Notes under the pieces: model-generated | Databases searched by the model: none | Told to the model about the DNA's origin: nothing | Seen by the model: only the letters and a program-made list of their open reading frames with translations | Program-made: the position numbers and the translations under genes | From: Kosakonia oryziphila | GTDB lineage: Bacteria; Pseudomonadota; Gammaproteobacteria; Enterobacterales; Enterobacteriaceae | Reading direction: 5' to 3' | DNA length: 41,383 bases | NCBI RefSeq assembly: GCF_900094795.1 | Contig: NZ_FMBC01000043.1 | Location: forward strand, 1 to 41,383 | Part shown: positions 24,773-31,785 of the stretch, one piece after another | Numbering within the stretch: the first letter of the stretch is position 1 | Layout of the letters: each line of letters begins with the position of its first letter

Positions 24773-25690
24773 TTGATTCAAGCATACGAAGACGGTTATT
24801 TTTTCAGAGATACCCCGCAACACGATCACCCGCTTTCAGCATTTTCCAGACCAACCCAACAACTCGTTTCTTTAGATAATGTTCTGTACGTTGTCGAAGT
24901 GGAAAGTGGTGAAATTCTTCACTACGACTCGACAGAGTATTTGCTTGATGGTGGCATCGTTCAGGATCTGCATTTGAGCTATTCGACAGCAGACACCGCC
25001 AAATCAAAACAGGCTCACCGTGAATACGCTAATAAGTTGGGCGACCTTCCAGGGAATGCAACCTATAACGGGATTAAGGAATACGCAGACGTATTAACCA
25101 AGCCAGATTTCACGAAAGTATTTGCATTGTGTAACGAAGTTGACAGGAGAAACTTAGCATTTATAACACGTGCGGATCTGTGCGCAATACTGAACACCAC
25201 GCCGGATCATCTCAACCGTGTTTTATCGGGTCTTGAGCGTAAAAAGTACATCAAGGTTGATAAAGCTGAACACCAGAAAGGCGTATTAAAGGTATGGGTT
25301 AATCCTTCGTTTGTCTGGAAAGGCGATTTAGCAAACCGCTACTTATCTGGTCATATGCAGGGATTTCCGATTCTGGAGCGTAAACGCCCCGTAGAACGCT
25401 CTGACGTGCTCGATACGCTCACGGCGGCTGCAATGGTTGCTTATGATGCCTGGTACATTGAACACGGTTATAAGGCCAACCAGCCTCATTCTAATGAATG
25501 GTATGCAGAGATCACGCTTTACGACAACGCCCACGGCGAAGGGGTGAGGCTTGCAGCAGAAAATCCGACATTAAGCAGATTGTTGAATCCGGCAAAGTCT
25601 GAGAGTGATTTCATTCGTGAGCTATTCACTCCGGCTCAATACCAAGCCTTACTAAGAGAAACCACGAAGAAAACGAGGAGAGTCCATTGA
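24773..25690 (+). CDS. RepL-like winged-helix protein, putative replication initiator
   Basis: This 305-residue protein starts at TTG (24773) behind TAAGGAGGAA. Residues 130-182 form a winged helix: ITRADLCAILNTTPDHLNRV, then LERKKYIKVD, then VLKVWVNPSFVWKGD. The NPxxxxKGD end is the one found in Firmicute plasmid RepL initiators. The N-terminal 100 residues and the C-terminal 120 are not recognised. In this place, downstream of a regulated leader and small genes, a replication or copy-number role is plausible. A transcriptional regulator is the alternative. Its stop overlaps the next TTG start as TTGA. Confidence 0.6.
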   Translation: MIQAYEDGYFFRDTPQHDHPLSAFSRPTQQLVSLDNVLYVVEVESGEILHYDSTEYLLDGGIVQDLHLSYSTADTAKSKQAHREYANKLGDLPGNATYNGIKEYADVLTKPDFTKVFALCNEVDRRNLAFITRADLCAILNTTPDHLNRVLSGLERKKYIKVDKAEHQKGVLKVWVNPSFVWKGDLANRYLSGHMQGFPILERKRPVERSDVLDTLTAAAMVAYDAWYIEHGYKANQPHSNEWYAEITLYDNAHGEGVRLAAENPTLSRLLNPAKSESDFIRELFTPAQYQALLRETTKKTRRVH

Positions 25691-25776
25691 TCCAATACGT
25701 AGTGAAATACGGCATTGACCATATTCAGATTGCTGACTGCTGGAAGTGGGAAAGAAATGCTCTTGGCAGCGCTTGA
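25687..25776 (+). CDS. Tiny overlapping ORF (29 aa), TTG start
   Basis: TTG (25687-25689) overlaps the TGA of the RepL-like gene (25688-25690). GAGGAG lies 8-14 bp upstream. It reads MIQYVVKYGIDHIQIADCWK and ends NALGSA. Like the RepL-like protein it begins with M-I-Q. It could be a coupling peptide for the next gene; translation is unproven. Confidence 0.3.
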   Translation: MIQYVVKYGIDHIQIADCWKWERNALGSA

Positions 25777-25876
25777 ACATCCAGCGCACGGGCTAACTCA
25801 GAAAAAGGCTGCGGAAGAAATGGCGGTATCTCTGAGGACGGTAGCAACCTACTGGAACCAGGAGCCTCGCGTATGA
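25757..25876 (+). CDS. Very small helix-turn-helix protein (39 aa)
   Basis: It reads MLLAALEHPAHGLTQKKAAE and then EMAVSLRTVATYWNQEPRV. LTQKKAAEEMAVSLRTVATYW is a complete helix-turn-helix of the sigma-region-4 type. The frame stays open upstream to a TTG about nine codons earlier, so the true start is uncertain. The stop overlaps the next ATG as ATGA. It is probably a regulator of this operon or an excision factor; this is inference. Confidence 0.5.
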   Translation: MLLAALEHPAHGLTQKKAAEEMAVSLRTVATYWNQEPRV

Positions 25877-25983
25877 TCACCGCACTTTACTGGTATCTGC
25901 TGTTCCTGTTTATCTGGGATGTAATCCGCACTTTTGAAAAACGTAGAAAAACAGAACGCAAAACTGAATCTCAGGATGTTTGA
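25873..25983 (+). CDS. Small membrane protein (36 aa)
   Basis: It reads MITALYWYLLFLFIWDVIRT and then FEKRRKTERKTESQDV. One hydrophobic helix is followed by a strongly basic tail, so the topology is N-out/C-in by the positive-inside rule. It is translationally coupled to the helix-turn-helix gene by an ATGA overlap and is followed by a terminator. The function is unknown; small membrane proteins of this kind in mobile elements are often toxins or holin-like. Confidence 0.5.
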   Translation: MITALYWYLLFLFIWDVIRTFEKRRKTERKTESQDV

Positions 25984-26000
25984 GGTGGTGATTGATAAAG

Positions 26001-26022
26001 AAAAGGGGCTAATGCCCCTTTT
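26001..26022 (+). terminator. Terminator of the RepL-like operon
   Basis: AAAAGGGGC-TAAT-GCCCCTTTT is a perfect 9-bp stem ending in T's, and it can act on both strands. Very similar hairpins stand at 27447-27469 and 30138-30159. Confidence 0.85.
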
Positions 26023-26030
26023 CTCGTTTC

Positions 26031-26126
26031 TTACTTTGTCGATTGAGCTAATACCGTTGCTGCAAGCTGTTTGGTTTTTTCGTTTGAGTGTGGATTGTCG
26101 AGCGCTTTAGCCACAACTGTCTCCAT
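26031..26126 (-). CDS. Short ORF or gene remnant (31 aa)
   Basis: It reads METVVAKALDNPHSNEKTKQ and then LAATVLAQSTK. The LDNPHSNEKTKQLAATVLAQ part resembles the C-terminal segment of small proteins common in phage and plasmid DNA (recalled pattern: vLrdp.ss.ka..LAaSvLaQ). There is no clear ribosome site and a stop closes the frame not far upstream, so it may be the tail of a decayed gene. A competing 61-codon frame (26048-26233) is judged less protein-like. Confidence 0.35.
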   Translation of the reverse strand: METVVAKALDNPHSNEKTKQLAATVLAQSTK

Positions 26127-26222
26127 TCTTTTTCGATGGTATAACGGAAAGTATCATGTCGTGTAAGCGGCGAAGGTGTAGTTTTGATGAGTTTTAAAGT
26201 TTGTCCGGCAGCAGAAGCGAAT

Positions 26223-26576
26223 CTACTGGGCATTTACCATCGCCACATACCTATCTAACTCTTCCATACTTCCAGACGGCATGCTTACCACTGTTTTTTG
26301 GCTGCTTTCTATACAGCTGATGATGTCTTCGCGTGGGCCGCTGCGCCAGTCAGTGCTTGCATAAAAAGCATCAAGGACAACAACCATGCTCTCGTGGCTA
26401 TCAAAAGCGCGTATCAAATAGTAGCAATCCGGGTTATGCATGGAGTGTCCGAACGAAATAACCTCGATCCCGTGGCGTTGGTGTAGGGGAATGCTGATTT
26501 CCCGCATGATATTGTGAAAAGTGACTCCGGTGCCTTTGCGTAATGTGTATTGCAATATTTCGATGATTCGTTCCAT
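26223..26576 (-). CDS. NIPSNAP-like protein
   Basis: The 117 residues begin MERIIEILQYTLRKGTGVTF and include HQRHGIEVISFGHSMHNPDC, then YYLIRAFDSHESMVVVLDAF and YASTDWRSGPREDI. This matches the ferredoxin-like NIPSNAP/ABM fold (LR.GT...F......LH...GI.v...g.....D..yyl.RAf.s......D.FY.s..W..GPR). The function is unknown in bacteria. Its ATG overlaps the stop of the GNAT gene (TAATG at 26576), so the two are translated together. An ATG five codons upstream (26591) lies inside the GNAT gene. Confidence 0.75.
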   Translation of the reverse strand: MERIIEILQYTLRKGTGVTFHNIMREISIPLHQRHGIEVISFGHSMHNPDCYYLIRAFDSHESMVVVLDAFYASTDWRSGPREDIISCIESSQKTVVSMPSGSMEELDRYVAMVNAQ

Positions 26577-26989
26577 TAATGCGATCCCCAAATGAGCGCC
26601 ATCCCTTCGCTTTCAGGACGGACGGTTTTAAAACCGAATTTTTCATATAGCTCTGGAACATCTGCGATCAAGGTAATGTATGCTCCAACTGGTGCTTGTT
26701 GCCCGAGCCAGGACATTAATGCCTCCATGACTTTCCGGCCCAGCCCTTTACCTTGATGTTCTGGATCGACCGCAACATCTACGATTTCGAAGTTGAGTGC
26801 TCCATCTCCGACAATCCGCCCCATGCCGACAATAAGATCAGAATATTCAATGTATACGCCATGACAGCTTCTTGGGAGGGCTTGTTTTGCGGCCTCAAGA
26901 GGGCGGGGGGTTAAACCGGATATGATGCGCAAGCGGCAAAAATCCTCTGCGGGTGGAACTGCATCAACCAGAGTGTATCGTGATCCCAT
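26576..26989 (-). CDS. GNAT-family N-acetyltransferase
   Basis: This 137-residue protein has the acetyl-CoA loop VAVDPEHQGKGLGRKVMEALM (motif A, Q-x-x-G-x-G) and the C-terminal LYEKFGFKTVRPESEGMAL. Upstream is the core strand GVYIEYSDLIVGMGRIVGDG. GNAT enzymes acetylate small molecules or proteins; the substrate cannot be told. The ATG at 26989 is preceded by GAGG with good spacing; ATGs at 27007 and 27040 are weaker. It is cotranscribed with the NIPSNAP-like gene. Together they look like a cargo or resistance pair. Confidence 0.85.
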   Translation of the reverse strand: MGSRYTLVDAVPPAEDFCRLRIISGLTPRPLEAAKQALPRSCHGVYIEYSDLIVGMGRIVGDGALNFEIVDVAVDPEHQGKGLGRKVMEALMSWLGQQAPVGAYITLIADVPELYEKFGFKTVRPESEGMALIWGSH

Positions 26990-27285
26990 ATTCAGCCTCA
27001 GTGCCATGAATGATCTTTTGTTTAGCATTAACAATAGCATCTATGCAATCTTCACGGTCTATTATAAAGACCGCCTCGTCACTGTCGAAAATGTTTGAGG
27101 GCTGTGACTGAGTGGGGGACTGTCATCGACTGGGGGATGATATAGAGTACCACTCCGCTATATGTTGTATGGTATTTTGTGAACTATTTACATATATTGT
27201 GTTTTTGCTTTGACACCGCTTCGCTTATTACCTACTCTTAAAAAGGTTAAGTTGTTCTTTCCTTCATTCCAGATGAGGTGTTTTC

Positions 27286-27414
27286 ATGCCTAAACAAAAG
27301 GTAGTTCGTGATGCGGGTACTGGTCAGTTTGTTAAGCCGGAAGAGGCTAAGAAACGTCCAGGGACAACTGTTACGGAAACTGTAAAAATCCCCCCTAAAA
27401 AAGGGAAAAAGTAA
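27286..27414 (+). CDS. Small basic protein (42 aa), phage/plasmid type
   Basis: It reads MPKQKVVRDAGTGQFVKPEE and then AKKRPGTTVTETVKIPPKKG KK. The RDAGTGxFV...A...P.TTVtE pattern is one I know from many tiny proteins in phages and mobile elements, sometimes misannotated as multidrug transporters. No function is established. A GAGGTG ribosome site is present. It is convergent with the integrase and shares its terminator. Confidence 0.7.
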   Translation: MPKQKVVRDAGTGQFVKPEEAKKRPGTTVTETVKIPPKKGKK

Positions 27415-27446
27415 AAACATCTCGAAACATTACAGCGATATTGGAA

Positions 27447-27469
27447 GAAAGGGGCTTACGCCCCTTTTC
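27447..27469. terminator. Bidirectional terminator between the 42-aa gene and the integrase
   Basis: GAAAGGGGC-TTAC-GCCCCTTTTC is a perfect 9-bp stem with T's on both strands, ending at the integrase stop. Confidence 0.85.
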
Positions 27470-29155
27470 TCATTTCTGAAAGTCAACGACACATAACAGG
27501 TCTTTAAGCGGTGGGCGGTGCGTGTAAATGGACGTTACACCTAAACTTTGAGTTCGAGAGTGTCCAACTACAAACTGCATCAAAGGTAAAGAGACGCCAC
27601 CAGATGCAAGGCAATGACTTACGAAGGTGTGGCGAAGACTATGTATGCGCCTTTTTAGCCCAAACTCATCATAATCAGGGACACCTGTTTCATTCATCAA
27701 TTTAGCCCATTCGGCTGTTGCTGTGGTGTAGTTAGGTAAGTCACTGAAAATCAGATCACCATCGTTAAGAGCATCGGCAAGACTGAGTAAACCTGACTCT
27801 AAAACCTTATTGAGTGGTATCTGGCGTTGGGCATGCTCGGTTTTCCCGTCTTCTATATAAATGTACCAGCGTGAAGTTTCTTCATCTAAACGGATGTCCC
27901 GCTTTCTGATAGAGGCAATCTCGCCACGTCGAGCACCAGTATAAATGAGGGTGAGGAAGTACCATTTGCGCCAATCGTTATCTTCCAGTGAGAACAGCTT
28001 GGTTTTAAGCTTACTCAACTCAGCGTTGCTGAAATGACCTCTCCGATTGGGCTTCACCTCATATGTGATTCCATCGGTAGGGGATTTCTCTAACTGGTCT
28101 TTGGTGTCAACGAGGTAAGTTTTAAAAAGCGAGCGCCAGATTTTGAGATGTTTTTCAACATGCTGACTACTGATCAGATCTTCCTCTGGTACGTCATAAT
28201 CAATGCATTCAGGCAAAGATAGGCGCTTGTATGGCAGCTTAGTCCGAGTCGGTAAGTTTTCGGTCACTTTCAGCGCTTCACGAATATCTTGCTTAGTAAC
28301 CCGATCAATCGGTTTATCACCAATAACGTAAATCAGCACATCAAAGAAACGCTGGTTCTCGTTAGCGATGCTTGCACGCCATTTTTGACCTTTTTCTTCA
28401 ACATACTGCGTCCATGCTTCGGAAAGTTTGATTGCCTGGCTTGCGGTATCTTTAACTTCCGTTGAAAAAGCCTGGTTTGTTTCAACACTACTTTGGGGTG
28501 AAGATTTCAGTTTCTGCTTTTCTAACTGATTTTGCAGTGTTGCAATGAGTTGGCGATATCGCAGCAAATCTTTCGAATAGAATGCTTCATAGGCTTGCGC
28601 GACGGTCGCGCGGCTCATATCAAGTGCAGCACCTACTTGATTCGCAAGGGGCAAATCACCCTTGGAAAGTTCAAGTTTCTTCATGTGAAAACTTGCAAGC
28701 ACTTCGTTTGCTGTCTGATCGCTACCATTAACCATGCGTTGGAAGTGAGCTTCCGAATAGCCTTGTGCGGCTTCAACCGTATCAGAAGCAGATAATGGAG
28801 AATCAGGATTTATGTTTCTGTGCCACTGTCCTAACTCCGGCAGACGCTCCACCTCTGCAATATCTCTTTCGAGTGCATGTAGAAGATAGTTGTCAAAGTC
28901 CTGTTTAGTGGCGGCTCGGTAGCCTTGCATTTTGCGTTTGAACTCGTCGAGGCTCATCGTTCCATTCTGCACAAGGGGAATGAAAGGGCGGATCTGATTC
29001 ATGATCACTTCTGCTTGCTTTCGGCTATCAGTACCGAGACTCAGACGCACAAAACTTGTTGAATCATTTAGTCTAAAGTTAGTGTAGTATGTGCGCCCAC
29101 GAATCATTGTGTGTGACAGCTTGTGTGACACGTTGTTTGCCATGCTGTGTACCAT
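27470..29155 (-). CDS. int: Site-specific tyrosine integrase
   Basis: This 561-residue tyrosine recombinase is longer than usual. The catalytic set is visible: Arg409 in YTGARRGEIASI, Lys in IEDGKTEHAQRQIP, His-x-x-Arg in HSLRHTFVSH, His in VVGHSRTQ, and the nucleophile Tyr544 in SIYTHRPPL. The N-terminal 200 residues have an arm-binding-like start (GRTYYTNFRLND, then FVRLSLGT). The middle is the SAM-like core-binding domain. The start is uncertain between 29155 and the ATG at 29143 (MANNVSHK). It reads inward from attR and is expected to integrate and excise the island at the rluB 5' region. Confidence 0.93.
   Translation of the reverse strand: MVHSMANNVSHKLSHTMIRGRTYYTNFRLNDSTSFVRLSLGTDSRKQAEVIMNQIRPFIPLVQNGTMSLDEFKRKMQGYRAATKQDFDNYLLHALERDIAEVERLPELGQWHRNINPDSPLSASDTVEAAQGYSEAHFQRMVNGSDQTANEVLASFHMKKLELSKGDLPLANQVGAALDMSRATVAQAYEAFYSKDLLRYRQLIATLQNQLEKQKLKSSPQSSVETNQAFSTEVKDTASQAIKLSEAWTQYVEEKGQKWRASIANENQRFFDVLIYVIGDKPIDRVTKQDIREALKVTENLPTRTKLPYKRLSLPECIDYDVPEEDLISSQHVEKHLKIWRSLFKTYLVDTKDQLEKSPTDGITYEVKPNRRGHFSNAELSKLKTKLFSLEDNDWRKWYFLTLIYTGARRGEIASIRKRDIRLDEETSRWYIYIEDGKTEHAQRQIPLNKVLESGLLSLADALNDGDLIFSDLPNYTTATAEWAKLMNETGVPDYDEFGLKRRIHSLRHTFVSHCLASGGVSLPLMQFVVGHSRTQSLGVTSIYTHRPPLKDLLCVVDFQK
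29110..29130 (+). repeat. Arm-type repeats, right copies (inside the integrase 5' end)
   Basis: GTGTGACAGC (29111-29120) and CTTGTGTGACA (29120-29130) repeat the left-end sequence at 18395-18407 in the same orientation. They also encode integrase residues 9-15, so binding there could repress int. Confidence 0.45.
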
Positions 29156-29222
29156 GAAATAGTTACAGATCAGTGAGTTAAGTCGATTTATTAGCTAACT
29201 CGTTGTTTTAGAAAGTATACCA

Positions 29223-29238
29223 GACGCCTGTGAAGGCG
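29223..29238 (+). repeat. attR core repeat
   Basis: GACGCCTGTGAAGGCG is an exact copy of attL, 17 bp before the rluB ATG and upstream of its ACGTAAGGATG ribosome-site region. The sequence to its right belongs to the rluB leader. Confidence 0.88.
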
Positions 29239-29255
29239 ACACGTAAGGATGCTCT

Positions 29256-30134
29256 ATGAGCGAAAAACTACAGAAAGTGCTGGCGAGAGCTGGCCACGGC
29301 TCCCGCCGTGAGATCGAATCTATTATTGAAGCTGGCCGCGTCAGCGTGGACGGTAAAATCGCGACCCTGGGTGACCGCGTTGAGGTGACGCCGGGGCTGA
29401 AAATTCGTATCGATGGTCATCTCATTTCGGTGAAAGAGTCCGTTGAGCAAATTTGTCGTGTGCTGGCGTACTACAAACCAGAAGGTGAGCTCTGTACCCG
29501 CAATGATCCGGAAGGCCGTCCGACAGTCTTCGACCGTCTGCCGAAATTGCGTGGTGCACGCTGGATTGCAGTTGGTCGTCTCGACGTCAATACCTGCGGT
29601 CTGTTGCTGTTCACCACCGACGGCGAGCTGGCGAACCGCCTGATGCACCCGAGCCGCGAAGTCGAACGCGAATACGCCGTGCGTGTATTTGGTGAAGTAG
29701 ATGATGCGAAACTGCGCGATCTCGCGCGTGGTGTGCAACTGGAAGACGGCCCGGCGGCGTTTAAAACCATCAAATTCAGCGGTGGTGAAGGTATTAACCA
29801 GTGGTACAACGTGACCCTGACCGAAGGACGTAACCGCGAAGTGCGTCGCCTTTGGGAAGCGGTGGGTGTCCAGGTTAGCCGCCTGATCCGCGTACGTTAC
29901 GGTGATATCCCACTGCCAAAAGGCCTGCCGCGCGGCGGCTGGACGGAACTGGATCTCGCTCAGACCAACTATCTACGTGAGCTGGTTGGCCTGGAAGCTG
30001 AAACGCAATCAAAAGTGGCGGTAGAGAAAGATCGTCGCCGCATGAAAGCAAATCAGATCCGTCGTGCCGTGAAGCGCCACAGCCAACCTGGCGGCACTCG
30101 CCGTCCCGGCAGTGCGCGTAACAAAAACGATTAA
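29256..30134 (+). CDS. rluB: 23S rRNA pseudouridine 2605 synthase
   Basis: RluB isomerises U2605 in the peptidyl-transferase region of 23S rRNA. The 292-residue protein has an N-terminal S4 RNA-binding domain ([20 protein letters not shown]). The RsuA-type catalytic core follows, with Asp in the motif [20 protein letters not shown]. After that come [20 protein letters not shown] and a basic Arg/Lys-rich tail. A TAAGGATG ribosome site is present. The upstream DNA has been replaced by an integrated element ending 17 bp before the ATG, so its transcription may now depend on the element. Confidence 0.97.
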   Translation: MSEKLQKVLARAGHGSRREIESIIEAGRVSVDGKIATLGDRVEVTPGLKIRIDGHLISVKESVEQICRVLAYYKPEGELCTRNDPEGRPTVFDRLPKLRGARWIAVGRLDVNTCGLLLFTTDGELANRLMHPSREVEREYAVRVFGEVDDAKLRDLARGVQLEDGPAAFKTIKFSGGEGINQWYNVTLTEGRNREVRRLWEAVGVQVSRLIRVRYGDIPLPKGLPRGGWTELDLAQTNYLRELVGLEAETQSKVAVEKDRRRMKANQIRRAVKRHSQPGGTRRPGSARNKND

Positions 30135-30137
30135 CAG

Positions 30138-30159
30138 AAAGGGGCGAAAGCCCCTTTTT
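30138..30159 (+). terminator. rluB terminator
   Basis: AAAGGGGC-GAAA-GCCCCTTTTT is an 8-bp stem with a GNRA tetraloop and T run, starting 4 bp after the stop. Confidence 0.9.
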
Positions 30160-30219
30160 ATCGCCTGACCTGGCGTTACTCGTCAACTGGTCTGCATCAT
30201 CGCCAGGCCAGATTTACCA

Positions 30220-30810
30220 TTAATAATCAATACCGATCTGCGCTTTAATACCTGCTTCGAAAGCATGTTTAACCGGACGTAGTTCGCTGACTGTATCCGC
30301 CAGCTCCAGAATATCCCGGTGACAACCGCGTCCCGTAATGATCACAGTTTGCATCGGTGGACGGTTGCGCAGGGCGTTCAGCACCGTTTCCAGCGGCAAA
30401 TAATCATACGCAACCATATAGGTCAGCTCATCGAGCAGCACCATGTCCAGAGAAGCGTCTGCCAGCATTCTCTCCGCGTGTTGCCACACCGCCAGACAAG
30501 CCGCTGTGTCGCTTTCGCGGTTTTGTGTGTCCCAGGTAAAACCGGTCGCCATGACCTGAAATTCCACTCCCAATGGCTCCAGCAGGTTACGTTCGCCATT
30601 TGGCCAGGTACCTTTAATAAACTGGATCACACCGACCTTTTTCCCATGTCCGATAGCGCGCGTAGCGGTGCCGAACGCCGCGGTAGTTTTGCCTTTGCCG
30701 TTGCCGGTGAAGACAATAATAATTCCACGTTCGTTTTGTGCGGCGGCCACGCGAGCATCAACGCGTTCTTTTACGCGCTGCTGGCGTTGCTGATAACGTT
30801 CTTCACTCAT
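30220..30810 (-). CDS. btuR: Corrinoid adenosyltransferase (CobA type)
   Basis: BtuR transfers the adenosyl group of ATP to cob(I)alamin, making adenosylcobalamin. This 196-residue protein has the P-loop GNGKGKTTAAFGTATRA (about residues 36-52), followed by KKVGVIQFIKGTWPNGE, DMVLLDELTYMVAYDYL and VIITGRGCHRDI. It has the same length as the E. coli enzyme. Its ATG overlaps the yciK stop by 4 bp (ATGA), so the two are coupled. It converges on rluB. Confidence 0.97.
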   Translation of the reverse strand: MSEERYQQRQQRVKERVDARVAAAQNERGIIIVFTGNGKGKTTAAFGTATRAIGHGKKVGVIQFIKGTWPNGERNLLEPLGVEFQVMATGFTWDTQNRESDTAACLAVWQHAERMLADASLDMVLLDELTYMVAYDYLPLETVLNALRNRPPMQTVIITGRGCHRDILELADTVSELRPVKHAFEAGIKAQIGIDY

Positions 30811-31562
30811 TGTGTAATCCCTGGTTTACGACCGGGTTGCGCATCGAAGCTCATCCCGGTTTTGCGTCGGCTGTCATCGCCCATCAGCCACAAATAGAGC
30901 GGCATAATATCGGCGGGGGTTTTCAGTTTTTGCGGATCTTCTGTAGGGAAGGCGCTGGCACGCATTTTGGTGCGCGTGCCGCCCGGGTTGATACAGTTGA
31001 CCCGCAGGCGGTTCTGGTACTCTTCGGCCAGCACCTGCATCATTCCCTCGGTGGCGAATTTTGACGCTGCGTAAGCGCCCCAGTTGGCGCGTCCCTGACG
31101 GCCAACGCTGGAAGAGGTGAACACCAGCGAACCGCTATCTGATTTGAGTAATAAAGGAAGAAGCGCCTGCGTAAGGTAGAACGTTGCGTTGACATTGACC
31201 CGCATAACGGCATCCCAGGTCGCTGGATCCTGTTCGCTCATCGGGCAGATATCTCCCAGTAAACCGGCGTTGTGCAGCACACCATCAAGGTGTGGCGTGG
31301 CGGCTGCGATCGTTGCCGCCAACTGCTGGCACTCTTCTGGCGTACAGGTTGCCATATCCAGAGTAAACCACTGCGCCTGCTGACCTTCATCCTTTATGGC
31401 CTGAGCAACCTGGCGTAATTTCGCTTCCTGGCGTCCGAGCAAAATCAGGCTTGCGCCATGGCGAGCGTAAGTCAGAGCGGCTTCTTTACCGATGCCATCA
31501 CTGGCACCGGTAACAAGAATAATGCGGTCGTTTAGCAGATCGCGTTGCGGCTGATAATGCAC
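30807..31562 (-). CDS. yciK: YciK, short-chain dehydrogenase/reductase
   Basis: This 251-residue classical SDR has the NAD(P)-binding TGASDGIGKEAALTYA at residues 19-34 and the NAG-type segment LHNAGLLGD. The catalytic Ser is in LVFTSSSVGRQG and Tyr-xxx-Lys is in YAASKFATEG. The substrate is unknown; oxidation of aldehyde or ketone groups with NADP is the family expectation. The linkage to btuR by a 4-bp overlap is conserved in enterobacteria. It is divergent from sohB across 223 bp. Confidence 0.94.
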   Translation of the reverse strand: MHYQPQRDLLNDRIILVTGASDGIGKEAALTYARHGASLILLGRQEAKLRQVAQAIKDEGQQAQWFTLDMATCTPEECQQLAATIAAATPHLDGVLHNAGLLGDICPMSEQDPATWDAVMRVNVNATFYLTQALLPLLLKSDSGSLVFTSSSVGRQGRANWGAYAASKFATEGMMQVLAEEYQNRLRVNCINPGGTRTKMRASAFPTEDPQKLKTPADIMPLYLWLMGDDSRRKTGMSFDAQPGRKPGITQ

Positions 31563-31785
31563 ACTGCCTCCTCAGGCCGGGCCAGTAATCACTTTATATG
31601 TTGGCTTTATGCCTTAAATGACAGGCTATTTCAATCGGCCACACGGAGAGTTGCGCAACCTTTAAGCCAGAGAGTGTTAAAAAATTCAGCAACATGGCAC
31701 ATTTGATGCCAGGCTTGCGCGAGACGCGCCCGGCCGGCTCATGTACACTGCAGTCATTATTATTGGTGTAACCGAGGTGGTACGC

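Larger units (their letters stand above)
18312..29238. mobile_element. Integrated genetic element in the 5' region of rluB (10.9 kb)
   Basis: Exact 16-bp direct repeats (GACGCCTGTGAAGGCG) lie at 18312-18327 and 29223-29238. A full-length tyrosine integrase sits at the right end and points inward from attR. Inside are a serine recombinase, a RepL-like protein, six genes with export or lipoprotein signals, a zincin, a GNAT protein and several very small genes. No capsid, tail, terminase, lysis, alpA or primase genes are seen, so it is neither a complete prophage nor an obvious P4 or PICI satellite. Removing it joins yciO to rluB with one copy of the repeat 18 bp before the rluB ATG. Classification as a satellite, integrative plasmid or other island is open. 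Confidence 0.88.

Noticed and set aside
26048..26233. 61-codon minus-strand frame overlapping the end of the NIPSNAP-like gene
   Set aside because: Composition is unlike a protein and another frame of the same stretch looks like a genuine gene tail; overlap of 11 bp without a ribosome site.
18312..29238. Assignment of the island to P4-like or PICI satellites
   Set aside because: No alpA, psu, delta, primase-helicase or capsid-hijacking genes are visible; the similarity is limited to a leader terminator.
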